6,886 nucleotides of DNA from Roseovarius sp. UBA3070 (lineage in GTDB: Bacteria > Pseudomonadota > Alphaproteobacteria > Rhodobacterales > Rhodobacteraceae), in contig DFBW01000090.1 in assembly GCA_002366775.1 (NCBI GenBank), forward strand, positions 1 through 6,886, given 5' to 3'. The notes below the pieces were generated by a model that saw nothing but the letters and a program-made list of their open reading frames with translations, was not told the DNA's origin and made no database searches. A program made the translations under genes and the position numbers. Shown here in pieces: positions 1 to 5,080 of this stretch (the stretch's first letter is position 1; each line of letters starts with the position of its first letter).

Positions 1-297
1 TTGGCTGACACTTCATCAGTTGAAGATTACTCAAACTGGATGAAAGGCCTGCTGACGCCGGTGCCAGATGGCCACTATGAGCTCAAAGGCTTTGCCGCCG
101 ATGAAGAGCGGGATACTGTATTGGCCTTTGCAGTATTCCACGGCACTCAAACAGGCGAAGGTGGCCCGGTTCCGCCGACCGGTAACACAATCGCGGCAGA
201 TTACGTTTACTCGATGAAGTTCGATGGCGGCAAAATCAGCCACATGACGAAAATCTGGAACGATGGCATATCATTGCGCCAGTTGGGTTGGGCGTAA
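1..297 (+). CDS. NTF2-like / SnoaL-like family protein, C-terminal part (partial)
   Basis: The frame is open from the first base of the window, so the 98 codons seen are probably the C-terminal two thirds of a protein that is usually about 130-150 residues long. The TTG at base 1 is unlikely to be the true start. The ending, with an aromatic strand (DYVYSMKFDGGKISHMTKIWND) and a final LRQLGWA, is the pattern of the small alpha+beta-barrel NTF2-like proteins often annotated as nuclear transport factor 2 family, ester cyclase or SnoaL-like. Members bind small hydrophobic molecules, and some are cyclases, isomerases or dehydratases; the substrate here cannot be told. No signal peptide or membrane segment is seen in the visible part. 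The family assignment is by recognition of the sequence pattern, and the function is unknown. Confidence 0.7.
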   Translation: MADTSSVEDYSNWMKGLLTPVPDGHYELKGFAADEERDTVLAFAVFHGTQTGEGGPVPPTGNTIAADYVYSMKFDGGKISHMTKIWNDGISLRQLGWA

Positions 298-350
298 ACC
301 AAGGGCAGCGCCAGTACCCAGTACTTAACGGCGGCTGTTAAATCCATTTG

Positions 351-381
351 GCCGAGGGTCGCGCAATTCGCAATCCTCGGC
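351..381. repeat. Imperfect inverted repeat / hairpin
   Basis: GCCGAGG (351-357) pairs perfectly with CCTCGGC (375-381). Inside it a G-T wobble and a T-A pair continue the stem, followed by one C-A mismatch (360/372), then GCG (361-363) pairs with CGC (369-371) around a CAATT loop. This gives about 12 pairs in a 13-position stem. No T-run follows, so it does not look like a classical intrinsic terminator. It lies about 55 bases after the NTF2-like stop codon and could still act as an mRNA 3' stabiliser or be a REP-like element. Confidence 0.5.
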
Positions 382-653
382 GAAAGCGTTGTGGATATCA
401 AATGCTGGCGTTGTTGAAGTCAAATCCTTGCGAGCCACTGCCTAATAAATTACCCCCCCTTCTAGCAATTTGCGTGACCAAGCCTAGAAGCAGCCACTCA
501 TACATCCTGCAGCATTGGTCACATCGGGCTCTTTGCGGCCTAATGCACTCGCAGAGGTAGTGCGCGCTCGTGCCTTTTGACATCGATCATTCAATCCAAT
601 GCTAAGCTCTTGGCGTCAACGAGGTGTTGATGTCTGGGTTTGGAGGGCGGATT

Positions 654-659
654 GGAGGG
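654..659 (+). promoter_or_regulatory. Ribosome binding site of the integrase remnant
   Basis: GGAGGG lies 6 bases before the ATG at 666. It decides the start: the in-frame GTG (624), TTG (627) and ATG (630) upstream have no comparable site, and the MPRVQLPAVTP beginning fits the family better. Confidence 0.7.
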
Positions 660-665
660 CATACT

Positions 666-1097
666 ATGCCACGAGTCCAACTTCCCGCAGTCACCCCAAA
701 ACGCAAAGCATGGAACAAAGGGAGGGTCATCGGCCAGAAACGACCGCTGCTTCCCAAACAGGTTTGGGCAATCCGCGCGCGGCTCGAACTTGCAGGCTAC
801 CTTCGCGACCTTGCGCTGTTCAACGTTGCGATTGATAGCAAGCTGCGCGGCTGCGATCTGGTCAAACTCGCAGTAGCCGATTTAGTCAAAGATGATCGCG
901 TTCGCGAACGAGTTTCGGTGATCCAAAGCAAGATCAAAAAACCGGTTCAGTTCGAACTGACTGAAAACACACGGGATACCGTCATTGGTTGGGTGAGCCA
1001 ACTCACCGATGCGCGTAGCGGATGTTCGTCTCTCTTGCGGCATCATACATTTTGGCCTCAAAGCTGTCCGAGGGCGGTTCAGCGTGACCGGCGATAG
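666..1097 (+). pseudogene. Tyrosine recombinase/integrase, truncated after the first catalytic box
   Basis: From the ATG at 666 the protein reads as a small tyrosine-type site-specific recombinase of the roughly 200-residue kind found in proteobacterial accessory regions. Recognisable parts are GQKRPLLPKQVWAIRARLEL (about residues 23-42), ALFNVAIDSKLRGCDLV (50-66), whose Arg61 matches the first catalytic Arg, and VIQSKIKKPVQFELTENTRDTV (85-106), which holds the beta-hairpin lysine region. The resemblance ends near residue 112 (about base 1001). The remaining 31 residues are unrelated and the His-x-x-Arg and Tyr boxes are absent, so the enzyme cannot be active. The foreign stretch runs into an IS3-type terminal repeat ending at 1081, which suggests that IS insertion plus deletion removed the rest. 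It is not linked to the hydrolase downstream. Confidence in family and truncation is high; the exact breakpoint is uncertain by about 20 bases. Confidence 0.85.
1040..1081 (+). mobile_element. Right-end remnant of an IS3-family element
   Basis: Bases 1072-1081 read GGGCGGTTCA. Reversed, this is TGAACCGCCC, identical to the first 10 bases of the IS3-family left end at 3137. Further in, on the reversed strand, GAGGCC lies at positions 23-28 from the tip, where IS3-type terminal repeats commonly have GGAGGCC or GGAGACC. The element would therefore point the same way as the IS at 3137 and keep only its right tip. The left limit is uncertain: anything between about 1005 and 1045 could be its inner part or scrambled integrase sequence. 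No transposase codons can be recognised. Confidence 0.5.
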
Positions 1098-1159
1098 ATT
1101 TGTTTTGTCAACCAGCTAGTGACGTGGTGGGCTGCGCAACTGAGTTTTTGCTGTTTTTG

Positions 1160-1350
1160 CTAATGCGCGGACATTCCCGCATCCAGAGCAAAGGTTGAGG
1201 CACCACGCCGCGAAATATGACTGCGAGCCCGACTCATGGTTTCTGCAATTCGGATGAGTGTTGCCTTTAGCTTGAAGCCGCTTCGAAATCGCACTGTCAT
1301 AGGCTTGAAAGCGTTGCTATCCTTCCCCAGAGGGGCATGCAGCTCACGGG
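1160..1350 (-). pseudogene. Possible C-terminal fragment of an unidentified minus-strand gene
   Basis: On the minus strand a frame runs to a TAG at 1160-1162. Its last 60 or so residues, beginning HAPLGKDSNAFKPMTV and ending in an Arg-rich segment (SRARSHISRRGASTFALDAGMSAH), look more like protein than noise. No start codon with a ribosome binding site is seen, and the frame continues into the antisense of the hydrolase, which would be an artefact. It may be the tail of a gene cut when the hydrolase segment arrived. I do not recognise the family. It may also be chance; treat as weak. Confidence 0.25.
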
Positions 1351-1353
1351 GGA
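1348..1353 (+). promoter_or_regulatory. Ribosome binding site that fixes the hydrolase start
   Basis: GGGGGA lies 5 bases before the GTG at 1359. The longer in-frame start at 1236 would add 41 residues with no resemblance to the family and has no ribosome binding site. Confidence 0.6.
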
Positions 1354-1358
1354 TTAAG

Positions 1359-2144
1359 GTGTTTCTAGATATCAACGGCAATCGTGTTTTCGCTTTGACG
1401 TTCGGAAGCGGAACCAAAACGCTGCTCGCGCATAGTGGTTGGATTGGAAATTACGAGGATTGGGTCGCAACCCTGAGCCTATTGAGCGAAGACTGGCGCG
1501 TTGTCGTTTACGATCACCGCGGGAGCGGTGAAACACGTGTGTCAGCCGATCGCATTACGGCCGAGGCGCTGATTGACGATCTTTTTATCGTGATGGACAA
1601 ACTGAACATCGAAAAGTGTACTCTTGCCGGGTTTTCCGCTGGATGCGTGACAACACTTAGAACGGCACTCCGACATCCTGAGCGTTTTGAAGGGTTGATT
1701 TTTATGAACGGCACGGGCGGCGTCAAACCGCCAGATGCCGAGATCAAACCCATCATCCCGCCCTCACAGTGGCCCGGTAAAACGCATCTTGAGCGTTTGG
1801 AGTGGTTTGCAACGAACTGTACACCTGAACCGGACATGCTGCATGTGCGGCAATGGGCTGTCAGTCTCTTGTCACGAGCGACACCCGAAGCAGCGGAGGC
1901 ATCGTTCCTTGCGGCGCGTCAGATACCACCGCTGGATTGGGAAGAAGAATTGCCGCGCGTGGCCGTTCCTGCAATACTTCTGCACGGAGAGCTGGATCCG
2001 TTGGTTGACATCAAGGATTTGGAGTACTTTCACGCACAGCTTCCGCAGAGCAAGTTGGTTGTGTTTGAAGGCACTGGGCACCTTCCCGCGATGACACGGC
2101 CCGATGATGTAGCGGCGGAGATAAATGCCTTCTTTGAGCCATAG
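1359..2144 (+). CDS. Alpha/beta hydrolase
   Basis: A 261-residue protein from the GTG at 1359, the normal length for a cytosolic alpha/beta-hydrolase-fold enzyme; no signal peptide is seen. The fold can be followed in order: the oxyanion region HSGWIGNYEDW (25-35), where the usual HG is HSG; YDHRGSGET (51-59); the nucleophile elbow GFSAG with Ser93; a cap region (about 120-190) rich in Trp and Pro; HGELDP with Asp213; and GTGHLP with His241. The complete Ser-Asp-His triad predicts an active hydrolase. Family relatives include esterases, lactonases, haloalkane dehalogenases and C-C bond hydrolases, and the sequence does not decide among them. The next gene, an oxidoreductase, begins 228 bases downstream, too far for clear operon coupling. 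The segment lies between two IS3-type ends, so it may have moved as a passenger. The open frame upstream to 1236 is judged non-coding. Confidence 0.88.
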   Translation: MFLDINGNRVFALTFGSGTKTLLAHSGWIGNYEDWVATLSLLSEDWRVVVYDHRGSGETRVSADRITAEALIDDLFIVMDKLNIEKCTLAGFSAGCVTTLRTALRHPERFEGLIFMNGTGGVKPPDAEIKPIIPPSQWPGKTHLERLEWFATNCTPEPDMLHVRQWAVSLLSRATPEAAEASFLAARQIPPLDWEEELPRVAVPAILLHGELDPLVDIKDLEYFHAQLPQSKLVVFEGTGHLPAMTRPDDVAAEINAFFEP

Positions 2145-2324
2145 GCGTTTTTCGCCAAGGCGGATTTGAATGTTCAAATACATGATGGCAGCTCCATGCG
2201 GGCAGCTGTCGTTCGACTGTTTGCTGAGTATATGTCCAATGCGATTGGCGGGTTTGACAGCCGAAAATCAGCGGATTTTATTGCCAAGCAAGTGTCTACT
2301 ACTCTGAGGAAGACTCTGTACTAA
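2145..2324 (+). pseudogene. Short orphan open frame after the hydrolase, possible gene remnant
   Basis: Directly after the hydrolase TAG the same frame stays open for 59 codons to a TAA at 2322-2324. The second half (MRAAVVRLFAEYMSNAIGGFDS, then RKSADFIAKQVSTTLRKTLY) has the composition and helical pattern of a real protein C-terminus, for example the end of a helical regulator. An ATG at 2196 would give 42 residues but has no clear ribosome binding site. It could be the tail of a lost gene or the ancient continuation of a fused gene; I do not recognise the family. It could also be intergenic DNA carrying the promoter of the oxidoreductase. Confidence 0.3.
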
Positions 2325-2372
2325 TGAAACCCTGACGTAGAATTTTCTTTCGATGCAGGGCCGGGGGTGGGA

Positions 2373-3136
2373 ATGAATAGAAAAGTTGGCGTTTTGGGGC
2401 TTGGTGCAATGGGCTCAGCTTTGGCTCGGGCGCAATTGAAAGCTGGGCATCAAACCAAGGTCTGGAACCGAACGCCGCGCAAAATGGACATTTTGGTTTC
2501 TGAAGGAGCGCAGGCTGAGGATACCGGTGCGCAAGTCGCGCTCACTTCTGATGTGATCTTGGTTTGTGTGGATACCTGTGCCAGCGCAGAAGCATCGCTG
2601 GGGCCCGCATTGGTACCCGGTGCTTTGGATGGCCGGGTCATCGTTCAACTGGGCACGTCATCGCCTGTTGAAGCCCGTCGGTTCGCAAAGTTGGTCAAGA
2701 ATGCGGGTGCGGCTGCATTGGACGGTGCCATCATGTGCTATCCCGATAGCGTTGGTCCGAAAAACCAAGCACCGGTCATGATTGGCGGGGATAGGGAGGG
2801 CATGGAACTCGCGAAACTAACCTTGAAACAAATCTCAGCTAATCTCATTGATCTTGGCGACAACATCGCGGCAGCAGCAGCACTGGACCTGGGCTATCTG
2901 ACGATGAGCATTGCCCTTTATGCAGGTGCCGCGCACGCTGCTCGATTGTGCGAAGTGGAAGGCGCGAGTGTAGAACTTCTTGCGCAGCTATCGGCAAATG
3001 GACCGAGGGCCACAGATCGGTTGAACATCATCGAGAAAGACGCCTTTGAACTGGGCAGCCTTCACGATGGTGGATCGCTTGCTGTTTGGGCGGAAGTTGC
3101 CAAAAGAGTCCAACAGCATGCGGTTGACTCTAAAAT
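2373..3136 (+). pseudogene. NAD(P)-dependent oxidoreductase, imine-reductase-like, 3' end lost to an IS
   Basis: The protein starts at the ATG at 2373, behind a G-rich ribosome binding site; a GTG at 2367 is a less likely start. Residues 5-14 (VGVLGLGAMG) form the GxGxxG Rossmann loop, and WNRT (31-34) with Arg33/Thr34 is the pattern for the NADPH 2'-phosphate in imine reductases. VQLGTSSPVEAR (91-102) and LDGAIMCYP (116-124) are typical of the imine reductase / beta-hydroxyacid dehydrogenase group. The helical dimerisation domain (LGYLTMSIALYAGAAHAA onward) is present to about residue 255. The family is usually about 290 residues. At 3137 an IS3 end begins, so roughly the last 35 residues are missing; the frame then reads through IS DNA to a stop at 3459-3461, giving a chimeric protein of 362 residues. 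The lost helix contributes to the swapped-dimer active site, so activity is doubtful. The natural substrate (cyclic imine or other carbonyl/imine) is unknown. Confidence 0.85.
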
Positions 3137-4117
3137 TGAACCGCCCCTTGTTTGCCGGAGACCCAGAAGTAAGGATACTGGGTTATGGAAAAGAACAAAT
3201 GTGGAAACAGATATTCACCTGAAGTGCGCGAGCGGGCTGTACGGATGGTGTTCGAACATCAGGGCGAATTTGACAGCCAATCTGCTGCGATCAAGTCGAT
3301 CTTGCCTAAGATTGGTTGCGGGCCGGATACGCTTCGTGCGTGGGTTCGGCGCGCTGAGACGGACAGCGGTCAACGTGATGGTGTGGCAAGCGCCGAACGT
3401 GACCGGATCAAAGCCTTGGAACGCGAGAACCGCCAGCTTCGGCAAGCCAATGAGATACTGAAGAAAGCATCGGCGTATTTTGCACAGGCGGAGCTCGACC
3501 GCCCGTTTCGGAGATGATTGCTTTTATCAAAGAACATCGTGGGGTGTGTGGGGTCGAGCCGATCTGCCGTGTTTTACAGATCGCCCCTTCGACGTTCTAC
3601 GCGCATCTCGCCGTTGAGAATGATCCAGACAAAGCGTCGGATCGCGCCAAGCGGGATGCTGAATTGCGCCCTGCGATGAAGCGTGTCTGGGACGATAATC
3701 GGTCTGTCTATGGCGCATGTAAACTATGGCATGCCATGCGTCATGACGGCTTTGACGTAGCGCGCTGCACCGTCGAACGACTCATGCGTGACATCGGTAT
3801 CGAAGGTGTCAGGCGCGGCAAGAAGATCAAGACGACTTGGCCAGACAAAGCCCTGCCATGCCCAATGGACCGAGTGAACAGGCAGTTCCGCGCATCAATG
3901 CCAAACCAACTGTGGGTGTCGGACTTTACCTATGTCTCGACATGGCAGGGATTTGTCTATGTGGCATTCGTCATTGATACGTTTGCCAACAAGATCGTCG
4001 GTTGGCGCGCATCCAGATCGCAGCAGACACAGTTTGTCTTGGATGCTTTGGAACAGGCACTTTACGAACGACGGCCCGCAGATAGCCTGATCCATCACAG
4101 CGACCGGGGCAGCCAAT
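3137..4117 (+). mobile_element. IS3-family insertion sequence, right end deleted
   Basis: The left terminal repeat begins TGAACCGCCCC at 3137, with GTTTGCCGGAGACC completing the usual IS3-type end, 48 bases before orfA. OrfA and orfB lie in the standard overlapping -1 arrangement. The element stops resembling IS3 in the middle of orfB at about 4117, so roughly 250-300 bases including the right repeat are missing; full elements are about 1.2-1.3 kb. No target duplication can be checked because the right end is gone. Insertion at 3137 broke the imine-reductase-like gene. The element cannot move on its own. Confidence 0.9.
3185..3517 (+). CDS. IS3-family transposase OrfA
   Basis: A 110-residue protein that binds the ends of its IS. 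Residues about 9-60 ([17 protein letters not shown] through [17 protein letters not shown]) form the HTH_Tnp_1 helix-turn-helix, and about 73-98 ([20 protein letters not shown]) a leucine-zipper-like coiled coil used for multimerisation. Its stop overlaps the orfB start (ATGA at 3514-3517). The orfB frame is open from 3454, upstream of its ATG, so a -1 frameshift near CTGAAGAAAGC (3458-3468) could produce the OrfAB fusion that is the working transposase in this family; the A-rich heptamer seen in many relatives is interrupted by a G here. The gene looks intact but has no complete partner in this window. Confidence 0.9.
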   Translation: MEKNKCGNRYSPEVRERAVRMVFEHQGEFDSQSAAIKSILPKIGCGPDTLRAWVRRAETDSGQRDGVASAERDRIKALERENRQLRQANEILKKASAYFAQAELDRPFRR

Positions 4118-4119
4118 AG
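3514..4119 (+). pseudogene. IS3-family transposase OrfB, truncated in the catalytic domain
   Basis: A 201-residue remnant of a protein that is normally about 275-290 residues. An HTH_21-like region lies at about 45-105 (RDAELRPAMKRVWDDN onward, with YGACKLWHAM). The integrase core begins near residue 130 with NQLWVSDFTYV, giving the first catalytic Asp137, and ends with HHSDRGSQ, giving the second, Asp197. The TAG falls exactly where relatives continue with Tyr-Val-Ser, and the downstream bases do not resume the family sequence in any frame, so this is a junction with other DNA rather than a point mutation. The catalytic Glu of the DDE triad is absent, so the protein is inactive. Transcription would run on into the DUF3489 leader. 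Confidence 0.9.
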
Positions 4120-4232
4120 CTGCGGAAGGGCAGGGTGCGTACGCAACGGCAACAAAACGCCTTGAGTTGCTCAGGAGTCTGACAGCACTCACCAACGAGG
4201 CTCAGAGCATCCTCGATACTTTGCACACGTAG
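4119..4232 (+). pseudogene. Possible C-terminal tail of a lost gene joined to the IS
   Basis: Starting at the IS junction, one frame is open for 37 codons to a TAG at 4230-4232. The residues, running from AAEGQGAYATATKRLELL to RSLTALTNEAQSILDTLHT, form a plausible amphipathic C-terminal helix, and codon choice looks coding. There is no start codon with a ribosome binding site, so it would be the remnant of a gene whose 5' part was removed in the same event that cut orfB. The family is not recognised. Confidence 0.35.
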
Positions 4233-4300
4233 CTAAGTGAGGTCGAATAGCGCTGGACTTCTGCGCTACGGGAAGCGGTAATGCACGTGTTTACCATTTG

Positions 4301-4372
4301 CCCGGACCTCCCGGGCTCCACTCAGTACAAGGCGCCGGATGGCCCGGCGTAAAATGAGTGGAGACCAAAATG
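4301..4372 (+). promoter_or_regulatory. Structured leader hiding the DUF3489 ribosome binding site
   Basis: Three inverted repeats sit directly before the operon. CCCGG (4301-4305) pairs with CCGGG (4311-4315) over a 5-base loop. CTCCACTCA (4316-4324) pairs perfectly with TGAGTGGAG (4355-4363), and inside that 30-base interval CGCCGG (4333-4338) pairs with CCGGCG (4344-4349) over a 5-base loop. The right arm of the 9-bp stem contains GGAG (4360-4363), the ribosome binding site of the ATG at 4370. The folded mRNA would therefore block translation, and the ACCTCC at 4306-4311 could also pair with that site. The repeat could instead be a DNA operator, perhaps for the encoded winged-helix protein. 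Pairing is seen in the sequence; the regulatory role is inferred. Confidence 0.55.
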
Positions 4373-4642
4373 ACAAAGGCAACACCGTCACCGAAGACCA
4401 AAGAGCCAGCCTGCGTGAGCAACCCTGCGCGCGCTGGGATCACCCGACCTGAGCAGCTGCGCAAGCTGCTAAAGCGCAAATCCGGGGCATCGATCACAGA
4501 ACTCCAGGACACCTTCGACTGGCAGCCACACACCGCCCGCGCTGCTATCTCAGGACTGCGCAAGGCAGGTGAGATTGTTGAGCGCAGCGCTGGGGAGGCA
4601 GGTGCTGTCTATCGGATTATCAAACAACCGGCAAAAGGATGA
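4370..4642 (+). CDS. DUF3489 domain protein (winged-helix-like)
   Basis: A 90-residue protein from the ATG at 4370; GGAG 6 bases upstream supports this over the in-frame GTG at 4358. Residues about 1-25 are a basic, Pro/Lys-rich tail. Residues about 27-84 carry the DUF3489 pattern: a helix (RPEQLRKLLKRKSGASITEL), the signature WQPHTARAAISGLRK (51-65), which resembles a recognition helix, then GEIVERS and AVYRI, which would form the wing. It is probably a small DNA-binding protein. Its TGA overlaps the ATG of the DUF2924 gene (ATGA at 4639-4642), implying translational coupling. Similar small proteins are commonly found next to DUF2924 and a large serine recombinase in alphaproteobacteria. A role as repressor or directionality helper of the recombinase is inference only. 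Confidence 0.85.
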   Translation: MTKATPSPKTKEPACVSNPARAGITRPEQLRKLLKRKSGASITELQDTFDWQPHTARAAISGLRKAGEIVERSAGEAGAVYRIIKQPAKG

Positions 4643-5079
4643 GCGCGCGATCGAAGGTGCTCGATCTGGACGCGGAGCTTGAGCGGATCGTGCAAACCGA
4701 TCGTGCTGGCGCCATCAAAGCCTGGAAGACCACGTTTAAATCGGCACCACCAAAATACCTGTCGTTGCCGTTCATGCAGCGGGTGTTGATACATGACCTC
4801 CAATGCCGACGGTTGGGCAGTCACACTGTGGCAACGCGGCGTGCACTGAAATTGGCTTTGGAGGGAAGAGGCGACGAATGCGTTGCCCCTTTAGTAGGTG
4901 AGGGGGCCACTCTGGTAAGGGAATGGAATGGCCGGATCTATCGTGTTGAGGCGACAGCTGAGGGATATGTGCTGGATGGAAAAACCTACGCATCCTTGAG
5001 TGCCGTCGCCCGCCACATCACTGGTGCGCGCTGGAGTGGTCCCCGGTTCTTTGGTCTGACGCCTGTTCGGAGTGCATAA
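4639..5079 (+). CDS. DUF2924 domain protein
   Basis: A 146-residue protein. The DUF2924 family is recognised from an N-terminal segment with a helix and a KYLSLPFMQRVLIHDLQ stretch (39-55), then GATLVREWNGRIYRVEA (89-105), YVLDGKTYASLSAVARHITG (110-129) and the signature ARWSGPRFFGL (130-140). The C-terminal half, with beta strands followed by a SLSAVARHITG helix, looks like a small DNA-contacting module. The biochemical role is not known; its constant neighbourhood with serine recombinases suggests an accessory factor for recombination. It overlaps the gene upstream by 4 bases, and the recombinase ATG comes one base after its stop, so the three genes are almost certainly one mRNA. The gene appears intact. 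Confidence 0.88.
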   Translation: MSARSKVLDLDAELERIVQTDRAGAIKAWKTTFKSAPPKYLSLPFMQRVLIHDLQCRRLGSHTVATRRALKLALEGRGDECVAPLVGEGATLVREWNGRIYRVEATAEGYVLDGKTYASLSAVARHITGARWSGPRFFGLTPVRSA

Positions 5080-5080
5080 G

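Larger units (their letters stand above)
298..665. other. Gene-poor stretch with a hairpin and a possible IS5-type end
   Basis: I see no convincing gene here; the short open frames lack ribosome binding sites and family resemblance. The stretch holds a strong imperfect hairpin at 351-381, listed separately. From about 408, GGCGTTGTTGAA followed by a run ending in CCCCCCTTCTAGC near 455-468 reminds me of the terminal region of IS5-family elements in alphaproteobacteria, but no transposase remains and the resemblance is from memory only. The last 12 bases contain the ribosome binding site of the integrase remnant. Confidence 0.35.

Noticed and set aside
1236..1358. Longer N-terminus for the alpha/beta hydrolase from a start at 1236
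   Set aside because: The added 41 residues do not look like the family, have no ribosome binding site, and overlap a minus-strand frame; GTG 1359 has GGGGGA at the right spacing and gives a normal length.
3137..3461. Treating the full 2373-3461 frame as one normal oxidoreductase
   Set aside because: From 3137 the DNA is an IS3 left end with orfA in another frame; the residues encoded after about 255 do not belong to the enzyme.
1040..4117. A working composite transposon carrying the hydrolase and oxidoreductase
   Set aside because: Both IS copies are defective, the left one is only a tip, and the bases next to the two ends (GCG at 1082, AAT before 3137) do not suggest a target duplication.
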